NCBI RefSeq assembly: GCF_003458415.1
Contig: NZ_QRUF01000001.1
Coordinates: 122,142 to 186,141, forward strand
Reading direction: 5' to 3'
Length of the DNA stretch: 64,000 nucleotides
DNA from: Collinsella sp. AF25-2LB
Lineage (GTDB): Bacteria > Actinomycetota > Coriobacteriia > Coriobacteriales > Coriobacteriaceae
The notes under the pieces were generated by a model that saw nothing but the letters and a program-made list of their open reading frames with translations, did no database searches and had not been told where the DNA came from. Every line of letters begins with the position of its first letter. Position 1 is the stretch's first letter. Positions 18,349 to 28,339 of the stretch are shown one piece after another. The position numbers and the translations under genes are program-made.

Positions 18349-18717
18349 ATGAACAAGCATAAGGCGAAGCTGGAAGGCCTCAAGCGTCGTCAGCGTCGTG
18401 TTCGCGGCAAGGTCTCGGGTACTTCCGAGCGTCCGCGTCTTCGCGTGACCCGTACTAACGCCAACATCTATGCCCAGATCATCGACGACAGCAAGGGCTC
18501 CAGCCTGACGCTCGTCTCTGCCTCGACCCTCGAGGCCGAGTTCAAGGGCACCCACACCTCGAACAAGGAGGCTGCGGAGAAGGTCGGTCAGCTCGTTGGC
18601 AAGCGCGCCATCGAGGCCGGCATCACCAAGGTCGCCTTCGATCGCGGTGGCCGTATCTACCATGGCCGCGTCAAGGCCCTCGCCGACGGTGCTCGTGCCG
18701 CCGGTCTCGAGTTCTAG
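18349..18717 (+). CDS. rplR: 50S ribosomal protein L18
   Basis: 122-residue 5S rRNA-binding protein. Family features are [18 protein letters not shown] in the middle and the C-terminal [20 protein letters not shown]. Ribosome site TAGGAG. Lies 75 bp after rplF and 14 bp before rpsE. Confidence 0.98.
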   Translation: MNKHKAKLEGLKRRQRRVRGKVSGTSERPRLRVTRTNANIYAQIIDDSKGSSLTLVSASTLEAEFKGTHTSNKEAAEKVGQLVGKRAIEAGITKVAFDRGGRIYHGRVKALADGARAAGLEF

Positions 18718-18731
18718 GAGGTATGTAGCAC

Positions 18732-19256
18732 ATGGCTCGTAATCAGAAGCAGCAGCGCGAGGCCTCCGAGTTCGAGGAGCGCGTCGTTTACATCAACCGC
18801 GTGTCGAAGACCGTCAAGGGTGGTCGTCGCATGAGCCTCGTCGCTCTCGTCGTCGTTGGCGACGGCAAGGGCAACGTCGGCGTTGGCATGGGCAAGTCCG
18901 CTGAGGTGCCCATGGCCATCTCCAAGGCGTCTCTCGATGCCAAGAAGAACATGTTCCACGTGCCGGTGACCGATCAGGGCACCATTCCGCACGAGGTTCT
19001 CGGTCACTTTGGTGCCGGCCGCATCATCATCAAGCCCGCTGTCGAGGGTACCGGCGTTATCGCCGGCGGCGCTGTGCGTCCCCTCTTCGAGCTTGCTGGC
19101 ATCAAGAACGTCCTGTCCAAGTCCCTCGGTACCGACAACGGCCTCAACATCATCAAGGCTGCCGTCGAGGGCCTCAAGGAGCTCTCCAGCCCTGAGGACG
19201 TCGCGGCTCGCCGTGGCCTGACGGTCTCCGAGATGTTCGTCGGTAAGGAGAACTAA
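18732..19256 (+). CDS. rpsE: 30S ribosomal protein S5
   Basis: 174-residue S5 of the decoding-fidelity region, with [20 protein letters not shown] at the N-terminus and the second-domain segment [26 protein letters not shown] overlaps the rplR stop and serves this ATG; the genes are 14 bp apart. Confidence 0.98.
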   Translation: MARNQKQQREASEFEERVVYINRVSKTVKGGRRMSLVALVVVGDGKGNVGVGMGKSAEVPMAISKASLDAKKNMFHVPVTDQGTIPHEVLGHFGAGRIIIKPAVEGTGVIAGGAVRPLFELAGIKNVLSKSLGTDNGLNIIKAAVEGLKELSSPEDVAARRGLTVSEMFVGKEN

Positions 19257-19258
19257 GC

Positions 19259-19441
19259 ATGGCTGACACCATCAAGATCAAGCAGGTCCGCAGCACCAAC
19301 GGTTGCAAGCAGGACCAGGTCCGTACTGTCCGTGCCCTCGGTCTCCACAGGATCCGCGAGGTTCGCGAGATTGCTGACAACGAGTCCGTCCGCGGCATGA
19401 TCTTCAAGGTCAAGCACCTTGTCGAGATTGTAGAGGAGTAG
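19259..19441 (+). CDS. rpmD: 50S ribosomal protein L30
   Basis: 60-residue L30 (IKIKQVRSTNGCKQDQVRTV). It starts 2 bp after the rpsE stop with GGTAAGGAG inside the end of rpsE, so translation is coupled. Confidence 0.97.
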   Translation: MADTIKIKQVRSTNGCKQDQVRTVRALGLHRIREVREIADNESVRGMIFKVKHLVEIVEE

Positions 19442-19444
19442 CAA

Positions 19445-19894
19445 ATGCAGCTTCACGATCTTACTCCCGCGCCCGGTTCCACCAAGAACCGCAAGCGCGT
19501 CGGCCGTGGCAATTCTTCGGGTCACGGCACCACTTCTGGCCGCGGTCAGAAGGGCCAGGGTTCCCGCTCTGGCGGCACCAAGGGTGCCGGCTTCGAGGGT
19601 GGCCAGACTCCGCTGGCTATGCGCCTGCCCAAGCTTCCGGGCTTCCGCAACCCCCGTCGTATCGAGTACACCGCTGTTAACGTTGAGCGTCTCGAGCGCA
19701 AGTTCGAGGACGGCGCTGTGATCGACGGTGCCGCTCTTAAGGCCGCTCGCATCACCAAGAGCGAGTTCGAGCCCGTCAAGGTGCTCGGCAATGGTGAGCT
19801 CACCAAGAAGTTCACGGTCAAGGTCGACAAGGTCAGCGCTTCTGCGCAGGCCAAGATCGAGGCCGCCGGCGGAAAGGTCGAGCTGCCGTGCTAA
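19445..19894 (+). CDS. rplO: 50S ribosomal protein L15
   Basis: 149-residue L15 with the Gly/Arg-rich N-terminus [20 protein letters not shown] and a basic, Ala-rich C-terminus. It begins 3 bp after rpmD; its last 7 bp overlap the GTG start of secY. Confidence 0.97.
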   Translation: MQLHDLTPAPGSTKNRKRVGRGNSSGHGTTSGRGQKGQGSRSGGTKGAGFEGGQTPLAMRLPKLPGFRNPRRIEYTAVNVERLERKFEDGAVIDGAALKAARITKSEFEPVKVLGNGELTKKFTVKVDKVSASAQAKIEAAGGKVELPC

Positions 19895-21174
19895 ATGGTC
19901 TTAAGAATGCTTTCCGCATCAAAGAATTGCGCGAAAAGATTCTTTTTACCATAGCTATGCTCGTCGTGTACCGCATTGGTGCGCACGTTCCTGTGCCCGG
20001 CATTCCCTTCCAGGGGATGCTGGGCCTTTTCTCGACCGATAACAATTCGGTCGCCGCAGGTGCTATGGCCCTCCTGAATCTTTTCTCTGGCGGCGCTTTG
20101 AGCTATGTGTCGGTGTTTTCGCTTGGCATCATGCCTTACATCACCAGCTCGATCATCCTCCAGATGCTCCAGGCCGTCGTGCCTTCCCTGCATGAGCTTG
20201 CCCGCGAGGGCGAGGTCGGTCAGACCAAGATTACGCAGTATTCGCGTTACCTCACCCTGGCTCTGGCAATCCTCAACTCCGTGGGTTACCTCTTCCTCTT
20301 TAAGAGCTTCGGCATCAGCTTTAATGGCGCCGGCGCTCCCGAGATCATCTTCGACCTCATGATCGTTGGTACGCTCACTGCGGGCGCCATGCTGATCATG
20401 TGGATTGGTGAGCTCATCACCCAGCGCGGTATCGGCAATGGCATGTCGCTGATCATCTTCGCGAACATCATGGCCGGTCTGCCGCAGGCTATCTTCTCCA
20501 GCACCGAGGGCAATGCCGGCGGCATCATCACCATGGTGATCATCTGCGCCATCATCCTGCTGGTTATCCCGCTGATTGTTTTCCTTGAGCGCGGCCAGCG
20601 CCGCATTCCGGTCTCCTACGCTAAGCGCGTCGTGGGCCGTCGCATGATGGGTGGCCAGACCACCTACCTGCCCATCAAGGTCAACACCGCGGGTGTTGTG
20701 CCGATCATCTTCGCTTCGGCGCTGCTGTACTTCCCGGCTCAGATTGCCGTGTTCTTCCCCGGCATCGGCTGGATTCAGGCAGTCGCTTCTGCGCTTTCGA
20801 CCGGTTGGCTCAACTGGGTGCTTAACGTTGTCCTCATCGTGTTCTTCGCGTACTTCTACACCTCCATGGTGTTCAACCCCGATGACACGGCCGACAACCT
20901 TAAGAAGCAGGGCGGCTTTATTCCGGGCGTCCGTCCGGGTAGGGCTACCGCGGCCTACATCAAGAACGCGCTCAACAAGATTACGCTTCCCAGCGCTGTC
21001 TTTTTGGCGCTCATCGCCATCGTGCCTTCGATCATCTTTTCCTTCACGGGTAACCATCTGATCCAGGCATTTGGCGGCACGTCCATCCTCATCATGGTCG
21101 GCGTCGTGCTCGACACGGTCGATAAGCTCGAAGGCCAGATCAAGATGTATGATTACGATGGATTCTTTAAATAG
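19888..21174 (+). CDS. secY: Protein translocase subunit SecY
   Basis: 428-residue, ten-helix core of the Sec channel. The GTG at 19888 overlaps the rplO end by 7 bp, with GGAAAGG as ribosome site; no ATG is available in frame nearby. Motifs include [11 protein letters not shown] in the first periplasmic region (plug area), [11 protein letters not shown] near 185 and the RPGRAT cytoplasmic loop near 350. It works with SecA, encoded here at 49.1 kb. Confidence 0.97.
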   Translation: MLNGLKNAFRIKELREKILFTIAMLVVYRIGAHVPVPGIPFQGMLGLFSTDNNSVAAGAMALLNLFSGGALSYVSVFSLGIMPYITSSIILQMLQAVVPSLHELAREGEVGQTKITQYSRYLTLALAILNSVGYLFLFKSFGISFNGAGAPEIIFDLMIVGTLTAGAMLIMWIGELITQRGIGNGMSLIIFANIMAGLPQAIFSSTEGNAGGIITMVIICAIILLVIPLIVFLERGQRRIPVSYAKRVVGRRMMGGQTTYLPIKVNTAGVVPIIFASALLYFPAQIAVFFPGIGWIQAVASALSTGWLNWVLNVVLIVFFAYFYTSMVFNPDDTADNLKKQGGFIPGVRPGRATAAYIKNALNKITLPSAVFLALIAIVPSIIFSFTGNHLIQAFGGTSILIMVGVVLDTVDKLEGQIKMYDYDGFFK

Positions 21175-21192
21175 GCTAGAGGAGGATTGCTC

Positions 21193-21819
21193 ATGAACCT
21201 CGTATTGCTCGGAGCTCCGGGTGCCGGTAAGGGCACCGTCGCACAGGAGCTCGTCGCCGAGTTTGGCGTCGCCCATATTTCCACGGGCGACCTGCTGCGT
21301 GCTGCCGTCAAGGGTGGCACCGAGCTTGGTATTCAGGCTAAGAAGTACATGGACGCTGGCGAGCTCGTTCCCGACCAGCTCGTGATCGACCTTGTCAAGG
21401 AGCGCCTTGCCGCCGATGACGCCCAGCAGGGCTTCATCCTCGACGGCTTCCCGCGCAACACCGCCCAGGCCGTAACGCTCGATTCCGAGCTCTCCGCTAT
21501 GGGTCGCGAGATCGACTGCGCCCTTCTGGTCGATGTGGCCCCCGAGGTCATCATCGATCGCCTGTCTTCTCGTCGCACCTGCCGCGCCTGCGGTTACACC
21601 GGCACCGCTGCCGATGCCACCTGCCCCAAGTGCGGCGGCGAGATGTATCAGCGCGACGACGACAAGCCGGAGACCATCAAGAACCGTCTCGACGTCTACG
21701 AGAAGTCCACGAGCCCGCTCGTCGACTACTATCGTGGCCAGGGTCTGCTCAAGTCGGTCAACGGTGACCAGGCTCGCGAGACCGTGTACGGGGATGTCAA
21801 AGAGGCTCTCGGTCTATGA
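21193..21819 (+). CDS. adk: Adenylate kinase
   Basis: 208-residue AMP + ATP to 2 ADP kinase. P-loop GAPGAGKGT near residue 7, GFPRN near 82, and a zinc-type LID domain with CRAC...CPKC. I use ATG 21193 with AGGAGGA 6 nt upstream rather than the in-frame TTG at 21187. Its TGA overlaps the map ATG (ATGA). Confidence 0.97.
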   Translation: MNLVLLGAPGAGKGTVAQELVAEFGVAHISTGDLLRAAVKGGTELGIQAKKYMDAGELVPDQLVIDLVKERLAADDAQQGFILDGFPRNTAQAVTLDSELSAMGREIDCALLVDVAPEVIIDRLSSRRTCRACGYTGTAADATCPKCGGEMYQRDDDKPETIKNRLDVYEKSTSPLVDYYRGQGLLKSVNGDQARETVYGDVKEALGL

Positions 21820-22604
21820 TCAAGATTAAGTCTGCAACGCAAATTGAGCAGATGAAGAAGGCAGGAGCGCTATCTAAGATGGCGCTCCGCCACGTTGGAG
21901 CCATGGTTCGCCCCGGCGTGTCGACTTTCGAACTCGATCAGCTTGCGGAGCAGATTATCCGCATGCATGGCGGCACCCCTGCCTTTAAGGGTTACGGCGG
22001 GTTCCCGGGGACCATTTGCGCATCGATCAACGATGCCGTGGTTCACGGTATTCCCAACCCTGACATGATCCTGCGCGATGGCGATATCATCTCCATCGAT
22101 ACGGGAGCCGTCGTTGACGGTTGGGTTGGCGATAATGCTTGGACGTTTTTCGTCGGCACCCCCACGCCCGAGGCCAAGGCCCTGTGCGAGGTTACGCGCG
22201 ATTGCCTAAAGGCCGCCATCGAGCAGGCTGTTCCCGGTAACCATATCGGGGACGTCGGCTATGCCGTTCAGTCCCTCGCCGAGTCTCACGGATACGGCGT
22301 GCTTCGTGATTATGTGGGCCATGGCATTGGCCGCGTGATGCACGAGGACCCCAACGTTCCTAACTATGGAAAGAAGGGGAGGGGCGTTCGCCTCCAGGCC
22401 GGCATGGTCATTGCCATCGAGCCGATGGTTACGATGGGTTCCAACCATGTGAGCACGGGCTCCGACGGTTGGATCGTCACGACCAACGACCACCTGCCCG
22501 CTGCGCACTACGAGAACACCGTCGCCATTACCAATGACGGTCCGGTGATTCTCACCACGGATGCGCAAGGTGCTTGGTGTTCGCTCCAAGGCGGAGAAAT
22601 GTAA
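21816..22604 (+). CDS. map: Methionine aminopeptidase, type I
   Basis: 262-residue enzyme removing N-terminal Met from nascent proteins. The five metal ligands are visible: the two Asp in SIDTGAVVDGWVGDNAWTF, His in YVGHGIGR, Glu in AIEPMV and Glu in HYENTVAI. It is translationally coupled to adk by a 4-bp ATGA overlap. No terminator is evident after it; infA has its own promoter 37 bp downstream. Confidence 0.97.
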   Translation: MIKIKSATQIEQMKKAGALSKMALRHVGAMVRPGVSTFELDQLAEQIIRMHGGTPAFKGYGGFPGTICASINDAVVHGIPNPDMILRDGDIISIDTGAVVDGWVGDNAWTFFVGTPTPEAKALCEVTRDCLKAAIEQAVPGNHIGDVGYAVQSLAESHGYGVLRDYVGHGIGRVMHEDPNVPNYGKKGRGVRLQAGMVIAIEPMVTMGSNHVSTGSDGWIVTTNDHLPAAHYENTVAITNDGPVILTTDAQGAWCSLQGGEM

Positions 22605-22640
22605 CAAGTTCCACTTAGTTGTGGAGCCATTACGAAGTTA

Positions 22641-22669
22641 TTACGATGCGTGCATACGTGTTGTAGAAT
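22641..22669 (+). promoter_or_regulatory. Promoter upstream of infA
   Basis: TTACGA (22641-22646), a 17-bp spacer and TAGAAT (22664-22669) form a good sigma-A-like promoter between map and infA. It would let infA through rplQ be transcribed independently of the spc part. Confidence 0.65.
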
Positions 22670-22708
22670 ACTCAATCGCTGTCGTTTTCTAGAGAAAGAT
22701 GATTGCTT

Positions 22709-22927
22709 GTGAAGAAGGAAGACGCAATTGAGCTCGAGGGTACGGTAAAGGAACCGCTGCCCAATGCCATGTTTAAGGTCGAGCTCGAGAACGGTCATTC
22801 GGTTCTGTGCAACATTTCTGGCAAGATCCGAATGAATTACATCCGTATTCTCCCCGGTGACAGGGTTGTCGTGGAGCTTTCCCCGTACGACCTGACCCGC
22901 GGCCGCATCACCTATCGCTACAAATAG
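22709..22927 (+). CDS. infA: Translation initiation factor IF-1
   Basis: 72-residue OB-fold factor that binds the 30S A site, with the typical core [20 protein letters not shown] and ending [10 protein letters not shown] choose the GTG at 22709 (then KKEDAIE, the usual N-terminus); an in-frame TTG two codons earlier is the alternative. The ribosome site GAAAG is weak. Confidence 0.95.
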   Translation: MKKEDAIELEGTVKEPLPNAMFKVELENGHSVLCNISGKIRMNYIRILPGDRVVVELSPYDLTRGRITYRYK

Positions 22928-23077
22928 CGGCACGCATACACGCACTCCATTTCCGACTGCAGGCTTAGCTCAACCTACGGTCGGATTGTGTGTGAAGACC
23001 AGCCATAGTTTTAAACGCCTGCGGCTGGGCGAGTAGATAGTAGGGAAGTAGTTTGAGCGCTACCGAAAGGAAGAACG

Positions 23078-23191
23078 ATGAAGGTACGTCCTTCGGTCAA
23101 GAAGATGTGCGATAAGTGCAAAATCATTAGGCGCCATGGCAAGGTCCTCGTCATTTGCGAGAACCCCCGTCATAAGCAGCGTCAGGGTTAA
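23078..23191 (+). CDS. rpmJ: 50S ribosomal protein L36
   Basis: 37-residue zinc form of L36: [19 protein letters not shown] at the start, then a Cys and His (CENPRH) completing the zinc site. GAAAGGAA precedes the ATG. A 150-bp gap separates it from infA and holds no recognisable gene; rpsM follows after 14 bp. Confidence 0.95.
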   Translation: MKVRPSVKKMCDKCKIIRRHGKVLVICENPRHKQRQG

Positions 23192-23205
23192 GAGAGGAGA
23201 CTACG

Positions 23206-23580
23206 TTGGCCCGTATTAATGGTGTCGACCTCCCGCGTGAGAAGCGCGTTGAGATCGGTCTGACCTACATTTACGGCATCGGCCGCACCACTGCGACGAA
23301 GATTTGCGTCGAGTGCAACGTTAACGTGGATACGCGCGTTAAGGACCTCACCGAGGATGAGGTTAACGCCATCCGCGATTATATCGATAAGAACCAGATC
23401 ATGGTTGAGGGCGACCTCCGCCGTGAGCGCAACCAGAACGTCAAGCGCCTTATGGACATCGGCTGCAACCGCGGCCTTCGTCACCGCAAGGGCCTCCCTG
23501 TCCGCGGCCAGCGCACCCACACTAACGCTCGTACCCGCAAGGGCCCGAAGCGTCAGATCGGTGCTAAGAAGAAGAAATAA
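23206..23580 (+). CDS. rpsM: 30S ribosomal protein S13
   Basis: 124-residue S13 contacting the tRNA and the 50S central protuberance. TTG start at 23206 with AGAGGAGA upstream. Family features: [20 protein letters not shown] at the N-terminus and the basic tail [17 protein letters not shown]. Confidence 0.97.
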   Translation: MARINGVDLPREKRVEIGLTYIYGIGRTTATKICVECNVNVDTRVKDLTEDEVNAIRDYIDKNQIMVEGDLRRERNQNVKRLMDIGCNRGLRHRKGLPVRGQRTHTNARTRKGPKRQIGAKKKK

Positions 23581-23594
23581 GGAGCGCTAGATAG

Positions 23595-23999
23595 ATGGCT
23601 ACTGCTAAGAAGAACGTTCGCGCTGCCCGTCTGAAGCGCGCGGACCGTAAGAACATTTCCGTGGGCCAGGCTCACATTCGTTCTACGTTCAACAACACGA
23701 TCGTTTCGATCACCGATCCCCAGGGCAACGTCATTTCCTGGAAGTCGGCTGGCCAGGTGGGCTTCAAGGGCTCCCGTAAGTCCACGCCGTTCGCTGCCCA
23801 GATGGCTGCCGAGGCTGCTGCCAAGCAGGCCATGGAGCACGGTATGAAGAAGGTTTCCGTCTTCGTCAAGGGCCCCGGCTCCGGTCGTGAGACCGCCATC
23901 CGCTCCCTCCAGGCTGCTGGCCTCGAGGTCTCGAGCATCCAGGACAAGACCCCCATTCCGCACAACGGCTGCCGCCCCAAGAAGCGTCGCCGCGTGTAA
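23595..23999 (+). CDS. rpsK: 30S ribosomal protein S11
   Basis: 134-residue S11 of the platform, with [19 protein letters not shown] near residue 30 and the C-terminal [18 protein letters not shown] lies upstream; 14 bp after rpsM. Confidence 0.98.
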   Translation: MATAKKNVRAARLKRADRKNISVGQAHIRSTFNNTIVSITDPQGNVISWKSAGQVGFKGSRKSTPFAAQMAAEAAAKQAMEHGMKKVSVFVKGPGSGRETAIRSLQAAGLEVSSIQDKTPIPHNGCRPKKRRRV

Positions 24000-24018
24000 C
24001 TGAAAGGATCGTATCAAT

Positions 24019-24615
24019 ATGGCAATCGACAGGACTCCTGTTCTTAAGCGCTGCCGTCAGCTCGGGATCGATCCCGCTGAGCTCGGTTACAGCAGCAAGA
24101 AGGAATCTATCCGTCAGCCCAAGCGCCGTCGCAAGGAATCTGAGTACGGCATGCAGCTGCGCGAGAAGCAGAAGGTCAAGTTCATCTATGGCGTTCTGGA
24201 GAAGCAGTTCCACGGCTACTTCAACAAGGCCCGTAAGATGAACGGCGTCACCGGTGAGAACCTCATGATCATTCTTGAGTCTCGCCTCGACAACGTCGTC
24301 TTCCGTCTTGGCTTCGCCCGCACCCGCAAAGAGGCTCGTCAGTCCGTCCGTCACGGTCACTTCACCGTGAACGGCAAGCGCGTGGACATCCCGTCCTACC
24401 GCGTCAAGGCCGGCGACGTCGTCGCTGTCGGCGAGAAGTTCCGTGACCTCCTCCCCATCAAGGAGGCCCTGATTTCCTCCGAGCGCTTTGAGGTTCCTGG
24501 CTGGCTCGAGGTCGATATCGAGAAGCTGTCTGGTAACGTGCTCGCTCTGCCGACGCGTGAGCAGATCAGCGGTGATATCAACGAGCAGCTCATCGTCGAG
24601 CTCTACTCTAAGTAG
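24019..24615 (+). CDS. rpsD: 30S ribosomal protein S4
   Basis: 198-residue S4, a primary 16S binder, in the zinc-free form (no N-terminal Cys cluster). The S4 RNA-binding domain is at LESRLDNVVFRLGFARTRKE. It sits between rpsK and rpoA, and in E. coli S4 represses the alpha operon. Confidence 0.98.
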   Translation: MAIDRTPVLKRCRQLGIDPAELGYSSKKESIRQPKRRRKESEYGMQLREKQKVKFIYGVLEKQFHGYFNKARKMNGVTGENLMIILESRLDNVVFRLGFARTRKEARQSVRHGHFTVNGKRVDIPSYRVKAGDVVAVGEKFRDLLPIKEALISSERFEVPGWLEVDIEKLSGNVLALPTREQISGDINEQLIVELYSK

Positions 24616-24647
24616 TCCATCCGGGCTGCTGAGGCTGGAGGTAATAC

Positions 24648-25589
24648 ATGTCAGAATTCATTAGGCCTCAGGTTCAGGTCGAAGAGATCAACGAGACGTC
24701 TGCTCGTGTCTCCGTCGAGCCGCTCGAGCGTGGCTACGGCGATACGCTGGGTAACTCCCTCCGTCGCGTACTTCTGTCCTCGCTCGAGGGTGCCGCCGTC
24801 GAGGCTATTCAGATCGATGGTGCGCAGCACGAGTTCATGACCATCCCTAACATGGTCGAGGATGTCACCGACATCGTCCTGAATGTCAAGGGTCTTGTCT
24901 TCAGGGCTCTCGGCACGACCGACGAGGCGACCGCCACCATCTCGGTTGACGGCCCCTGCGAGGTCACCGGTGCGGACTTCTTTATTCCGTCCGAGTTTGA
25001 GCTGGTCAACCCCGAGCAGCACATCGCTACGCTCACCGAGGGTGGCCATCTCACCATGAGCATGCGCATCGGCTATGGCCGCGGCTATGTTTCTGGCGAG
25101 GCCAACAAGCGCGACAACGATCCCATCGGTGTGATCCACGTCGACTCGCTGTACTCGCCGGTTTCCCGTTGCGCCAAGCTCGTTGAGGCTTGCCGTGTCG
25201 GTCAGCACACCGACTACGACCGCCTTGTCCTCGAGATCGAGACCAACGGCTCCATCGCCCCGCGCGACGCCGTGGTCCAGGCTGCCAATATCATCAACCA
25301 GCATATGGCCGCCTTTATGAACCTTGCCGAGACCCCCGAGGTCGAGGAGGAGGCTTCGATCTTCGCTCCCGAGGTCACCAACGACAACGCCGAACTGGAC
25401 AAGCAGATCGAGGATCTGGACCTTTCCGTCCGTTCCTACAACTGCCTTAAGCGCGCCAGCATTCACTCGGTCCGTCAGCTCGTTGAGTTCTCGGAGAACG
25501 ATCTGCTCAACATCCGTAACTTCGGTGTTAAGTCGATCGAGGAAGTGAAGGACAAGCTTGAGTCCATGGGCCTGAGCCTGAAGGCTTAA
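24648..25589 (+). CDS. rpoA: DNA-directed RNA polymerase subunit alpha
   Basis: 313-residue alpha subunit. The N-terminal dimerisation domain has ERGYGDTLGNSLRRVLLSSL near residue 27; the C-terminal DNA/activator-binding domain runs from about 245 (LSVRSYNCLKRASIHSVRQL). GGAGG precedes the ATG. Confidence 0.98.
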   Translation: MSEFIRPQVQVEEINETSARVSVEPLERGYGDTLGNSLRRVLLSSLEGAAVEAIQIDGAQHEFMTIPNMVEDVTDIVLNVKGLVFRALGTTDEATATISVDGPCEVTGADFFIPSEFELVNPEQHIATLTEGGHLTMSMRIGYGRGYVSGEANKRDNDPIGVIHVDSLYSPVSRCAKLVEACRVGQHTDYDRLVLEIETNGSIAPRDAVVQAANIINQHMAAFMNLAETPEVEEEASIFAPEVTNDNAELDKQIEDLDLSVRSYNCLKRASIHSVRQLVEFSENDLLNIRNFGVKSIEEVKDKLESMGLSLKA

Positions 25590-25619
25590 TGCTTCGCATA
25601 TTTGAGGAGAAACTAGACC

Positions 25620-26087
25620 ATGCGTCACAACGTTAAGAAGGGCCTGAAGCTCGGCACCGATGCGAGCCACACCAAGGCCATGAAGAAGAGCCTTGCTAAG
25701 GCCCTCTTCGAGAACGACCGCATCAAGACCACCGAGACCCGCGCTAAGGCGCTGCGTTCGGTCGTCGACCCGATCATCACCTGGGCCAAGAAGGGCGACC
25801 TGCACTCTCGTCGTCTGGCTATCGCCAAGCTCGGCGATAAGCAGCTCGTTGCCGAGATCTTCGACAAGGCTGCTCAGGGCATGTGGCAGGACCGCAACGG
25901 CGGTTACACCCGCATCATGAAGCTCGGTAACCGCAAGGGCGACAACGCTCCCATCGTTATCATGGAGCTCGTCACCGAGCCTTGCACGCCTAAGGCTAAG
26001 AAGGCTGCTCCGGCCCCCAAGAAGGCCGCTGCTCCCAAGAAGGTCGAGGCTGCCGAGGAGGCTCCTGCTGAGGAGACCGCTGAGTAG
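25620..26087 (+). CDS. rplQ: 50S ribosomal protein L17 with C-terminal tail
   Basis: 155 residues: a normal L17 core (MRHNVKKGLKLGTDASHTKAMK at the start, split over 22 residues) of about 118 residues, then a ~37-residue tail rich in Lys, Ala and Pro changing to Glu/Ala (EEAPAEETAE). Last gene of the block, closed by the strong terminator at 26114. Confidence 0.97.
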   Translation: MRHNVKKGLKLGTDASHTKAMKKSLAKALFENDRIKTTETRAKALRSVVDPIITWAKKGDLHSRRLAIAKLGDKQLVAEIFDKAAQGMWQDRNGGYTRIMKLGNRKGDNAPIVIMELVTEPCTPKAKKAAPAPKKAAAPKKVEAAEEAPAEETAE

Positions 26088-26113
26088 ACAATCCGTCTGC
26101 ATAGGCTATATTC

Positions 26114-26145
26114 GAGGGGTACGTTCGCGTACCCCTCTTTTTTTT
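26114..26145 (+). terminator. Rho-independent terminator of the ribosomal block
   Basis: Perfect 10-bp stem GAGGGGTACG / CGTACCCCTC around a stable TTCG tetraloop, followed by an eight-T run. Confidence 0.95.
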
Positions 26146-26180
26146 GTCGCGATACCGTTGCTTGTTTGTTGGGAGCGCCC

Positions 26181-27005
26181 ATGACTGCGCCGTCTGATTT
26201 CAATTCGATTTCCGAGCTTGACGCCACGCTCGTATTTCGCGTGGCCTATGATGGCTCGTCGTATAGCGGATTTGCCGTGCAGCCGGGACAGACGACGGTT
26301 GCGGGTGAGCTACGTCGAGCTATTGAGACGCTCCTGCGCCGTCCGATCGACCTGACGTGTGCGGGACGTACCGATGCCGGCGTGCATGCGGTGGCACAGT
26401 TTATCAGCGTGCCCGTAACGGACGCTGAGTTGGCTTTGACGCGCCGTAGGTGGCTGAGGGCTATGGATGCCCTCCTGCCCAAAGATATCGCCATAAACGA
26501 GGTCTACAAGGCCCGTAAAGGCTTTTCTGCACGCTTTGATGCGCGTTCCCGTACGTATACGTACCGTATTGCCGATCGCGACGCGCGCCCTGTGCTTTCG
26601 CGCGGTGCGGTGTGGTGGCATCGCTACCCATTGGATGTTGAGGCGATGTCTGCGGCCTGTCCCGCGCTGCTGGGCGAGCAGGACTTCAAGAGCTTTTGCA
26701 AGGTGGCGTCTGCCGTGGGCAAGCCCACGCACCGCTGCGTGATGCGTGCCGAGTTTGGCCATGAGGTTGCGTTTGGCGAGGACATCCTGACGTTTACCAT
26801 CGAGGGCAATGCGTTTCTGCATTCGATGGTCCGCACGATCGTGGGCACGCTTGTCGAGATTGGCATGCATCGCCGTGAACCCGAGTGGATGCGCGAGGTC
26901 ATCGATGCTTGCGACCGTACCGCTGCGGGCCCCACGGCTCCTGCCTGCGGCCTTACGTTTATGGGCGTGGATTACGATCCCGCCGAGCTTGTCGTGCTCG
27001 ACTAG
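26181..27005 (+). CDS. truA: tRNA pseudouridine(38-40) synthase TruA
   Basis: 274-residue pseudouridine synthase acting on the tRNA anticodon arm. The catalytic Asp is in CAGRTDAGVHAVAQ near residue 58; other family segments are FSARFDARSRTYTYRI and FLHSMVRTIVGTL. The ATG at 26181 has GGGAG upstream; the in-frame start at 26166 does not. Commonly found just after rplQ, as here. Confidence 0.95.
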   Translation: MTAPSDFNSISELDATLVFRVAYDGSSYSGFAVQPGQTTVAGELRRAIETLLRRPIDLTCAGRTDAGVHAVAQFISVPVTDAELALTRRRWLRAMDALLPKDIAINEVYKARKGFSARFDARSRTYTYRIADRDARPVLSRGAVWWHRYPLDVEAMSAACPALLGEQDFKSFCKVASAVGKPTHRCVMRAEFGHEVAFGEDILTFTIEGNAFLHSMVRTIVGTLVEIGMHRREPEWMREVIDACDRTAAGPTAPACGLTFMGVDYDPAELVVLD

Positions 27006-27166
27006 GGGAGGGCTCGGCGCGTCGTGCGTCGGCACCTGTCATCTGTGGGCTGCGCGTGTGCAACATCTGTTCTTGGCGTGCAATACAACCGGTGTCTCAT
27101 TGCTTTTATTGCCGGGGTGTACCATGAACGACAGTTTGATTCACTGCTGTCGAGAGGACGGATAAC

Positions 27167-28207
27167 TTGGTTCGACGTGGCTCGCATCCGCGACTTTCGG
27201 TGATCCTTGTGGTAGAAGGTTCGCCCAGCTATGCGATGCGTGCGCTCGAGAGTATCCAGAACCAAGACCTCTACGATTTGCAGATTGTCGTTGTCTGCCG
27301 CGATGCTGCGCCCGGTGTGCGCCATTCGCTTCAAGTTGCTGCCGACAGGGACATCCATATTGATTTGATTGACGTCGAGGACGCGAAGCGCGGCGCTTGT
27401 CTTCGTGCCGGTTTTGCTGCCTCGCGCGGCTCTCAAATCATCGCCATGAACGCCGATGAGTGGTTTGCTCCGCAGTCTCTTTCCAAGATGGTCGATATCG
27501 CGTGCGATACTACGGCAGACATAGTGCTCCCCACGGTGTCGCTCGACCGCTATGATGCACATCGAGAGCGCCATTCGCGCGTCTTGGATGCTGCTCATAT
27601 TTCCATTGATAGCAAATCTTCGATGGTGACCGGGCTGTCCCAGTTGATTTTAGGCGGCCTAGTCGTTCAGACCTCTGGCGTGATGTATAGCCGTCCGCTG
27701 TTTGAGGCATGCCTTTTGTACGACAAGGCGTTTCGCACAGTTGGGTTTATGGCGTGCTCGCTCTCGCGGGCGCAGCGCGTCTCCGGATGCGGCGACGCTT
27801 GTTTCCACGCGGCGGCACCTAAGCTTACAGATGCCTTTGATCCCACCATGTATGCCAAGGTATCCGATGACACCCGGGCGCTCGACGAGCTTACGGACTC
27901 ACTCTCGGAAGCAGATAGCGGTGGTCGGCTCAAGCTGGCAACCCAAAAGTTCTACTTTGCCGGACTGGTCGCCTGCATCGAGAATTTGTGTCTGAGCCCG
28001 CATGGGGTGTCGTCAATCGAGCGTTCCGCCCGTATGCGTGATATGCTCGAGGCGCCTCGAACCCGTCAGATGGTCGCCGCGCTCAAGGATAACCATCGGG
28101 GGCTCGGTCTGTTGTTTGGGCCGATCGCCAGCGCCAAGCCCGCGCGCTGCGTGATGTGTACGCATCTGGCGGCTTTTCTTAACCGGACGGGCGCAAAAAC
28201 CGCCTAA
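27167..28207 (+). CDS. Glycosyltransferase family 2-like protein
   Basis: 346 residues; the N-terminal ~110 look like a GT-A nucleotide-sugar fold: LSVILVVEGSPSYAMRALESI, IVVVCRD, and an acidic metal motif NADEW near residue 95 in place of the usual DXD. The C-terminal half is not recognisable and has no transmembrane segment. TTG start at 27167 with GAGAGGA upstream. It stands alone between truA and argR, so no pathway can be named. A degenerate GT2 fold with another role is possible. Confidence 0.7.
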   Translation: MVRRGSHPRLSVILVVEGSPSYAMRALESIQNQDLYDLQIVVVCRDAAPGVRHSLQVAADRDIHIDLIDVEDAKRGACLRAGFAASRGSQIIAMNADEWFAPQSLSKMVDIACDTTADIVLPTVSLDRYDAHRERHSRVLDAAHISIDSKSSMVTGLSQLILGGLVVQTSGVMYSRPLFEACLLYDKAFRTVGFMACSLSRAQRVSGCGDACFHAAAPKLTDAFDPTMYAKVSDDTRALDELTDSLSEADSGGRLKLATQKFYFAGLVACIENLCLSPHGVSSIERSARMRDMLEAPRTRQMVAALKDNHRGLGLLFGPIASAKPARCVMCTHLAAFLNRTGAKTA

Positions 28208-28217
28208 ACGGCTCATC

Positions 28218-28247
28218 TCGAAACAAATTTGCATAGAATTGTTTCGA
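28218..28247 (+). promoter_or_regulatory. 9-bp dyad upstream of argR
   Basis: TCGAAACAA-N12-TTGTTTCGA, perfect arms, 11 bp after the glycosyltransferase stop and 93 bp before argR. It has no T-run, so an operator or short RNA hairpin is more likely than a terminator. Confidence 0.45.
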
Positions 28248-28339
28248 AATGCGTTCTTATACACAAAAGCCTTCAAATAGCGTTAAACTATTCAATCACT
28301 GATTGATTGTCTCCGCCATCTTTTGGAGAGAGGGTTTGT

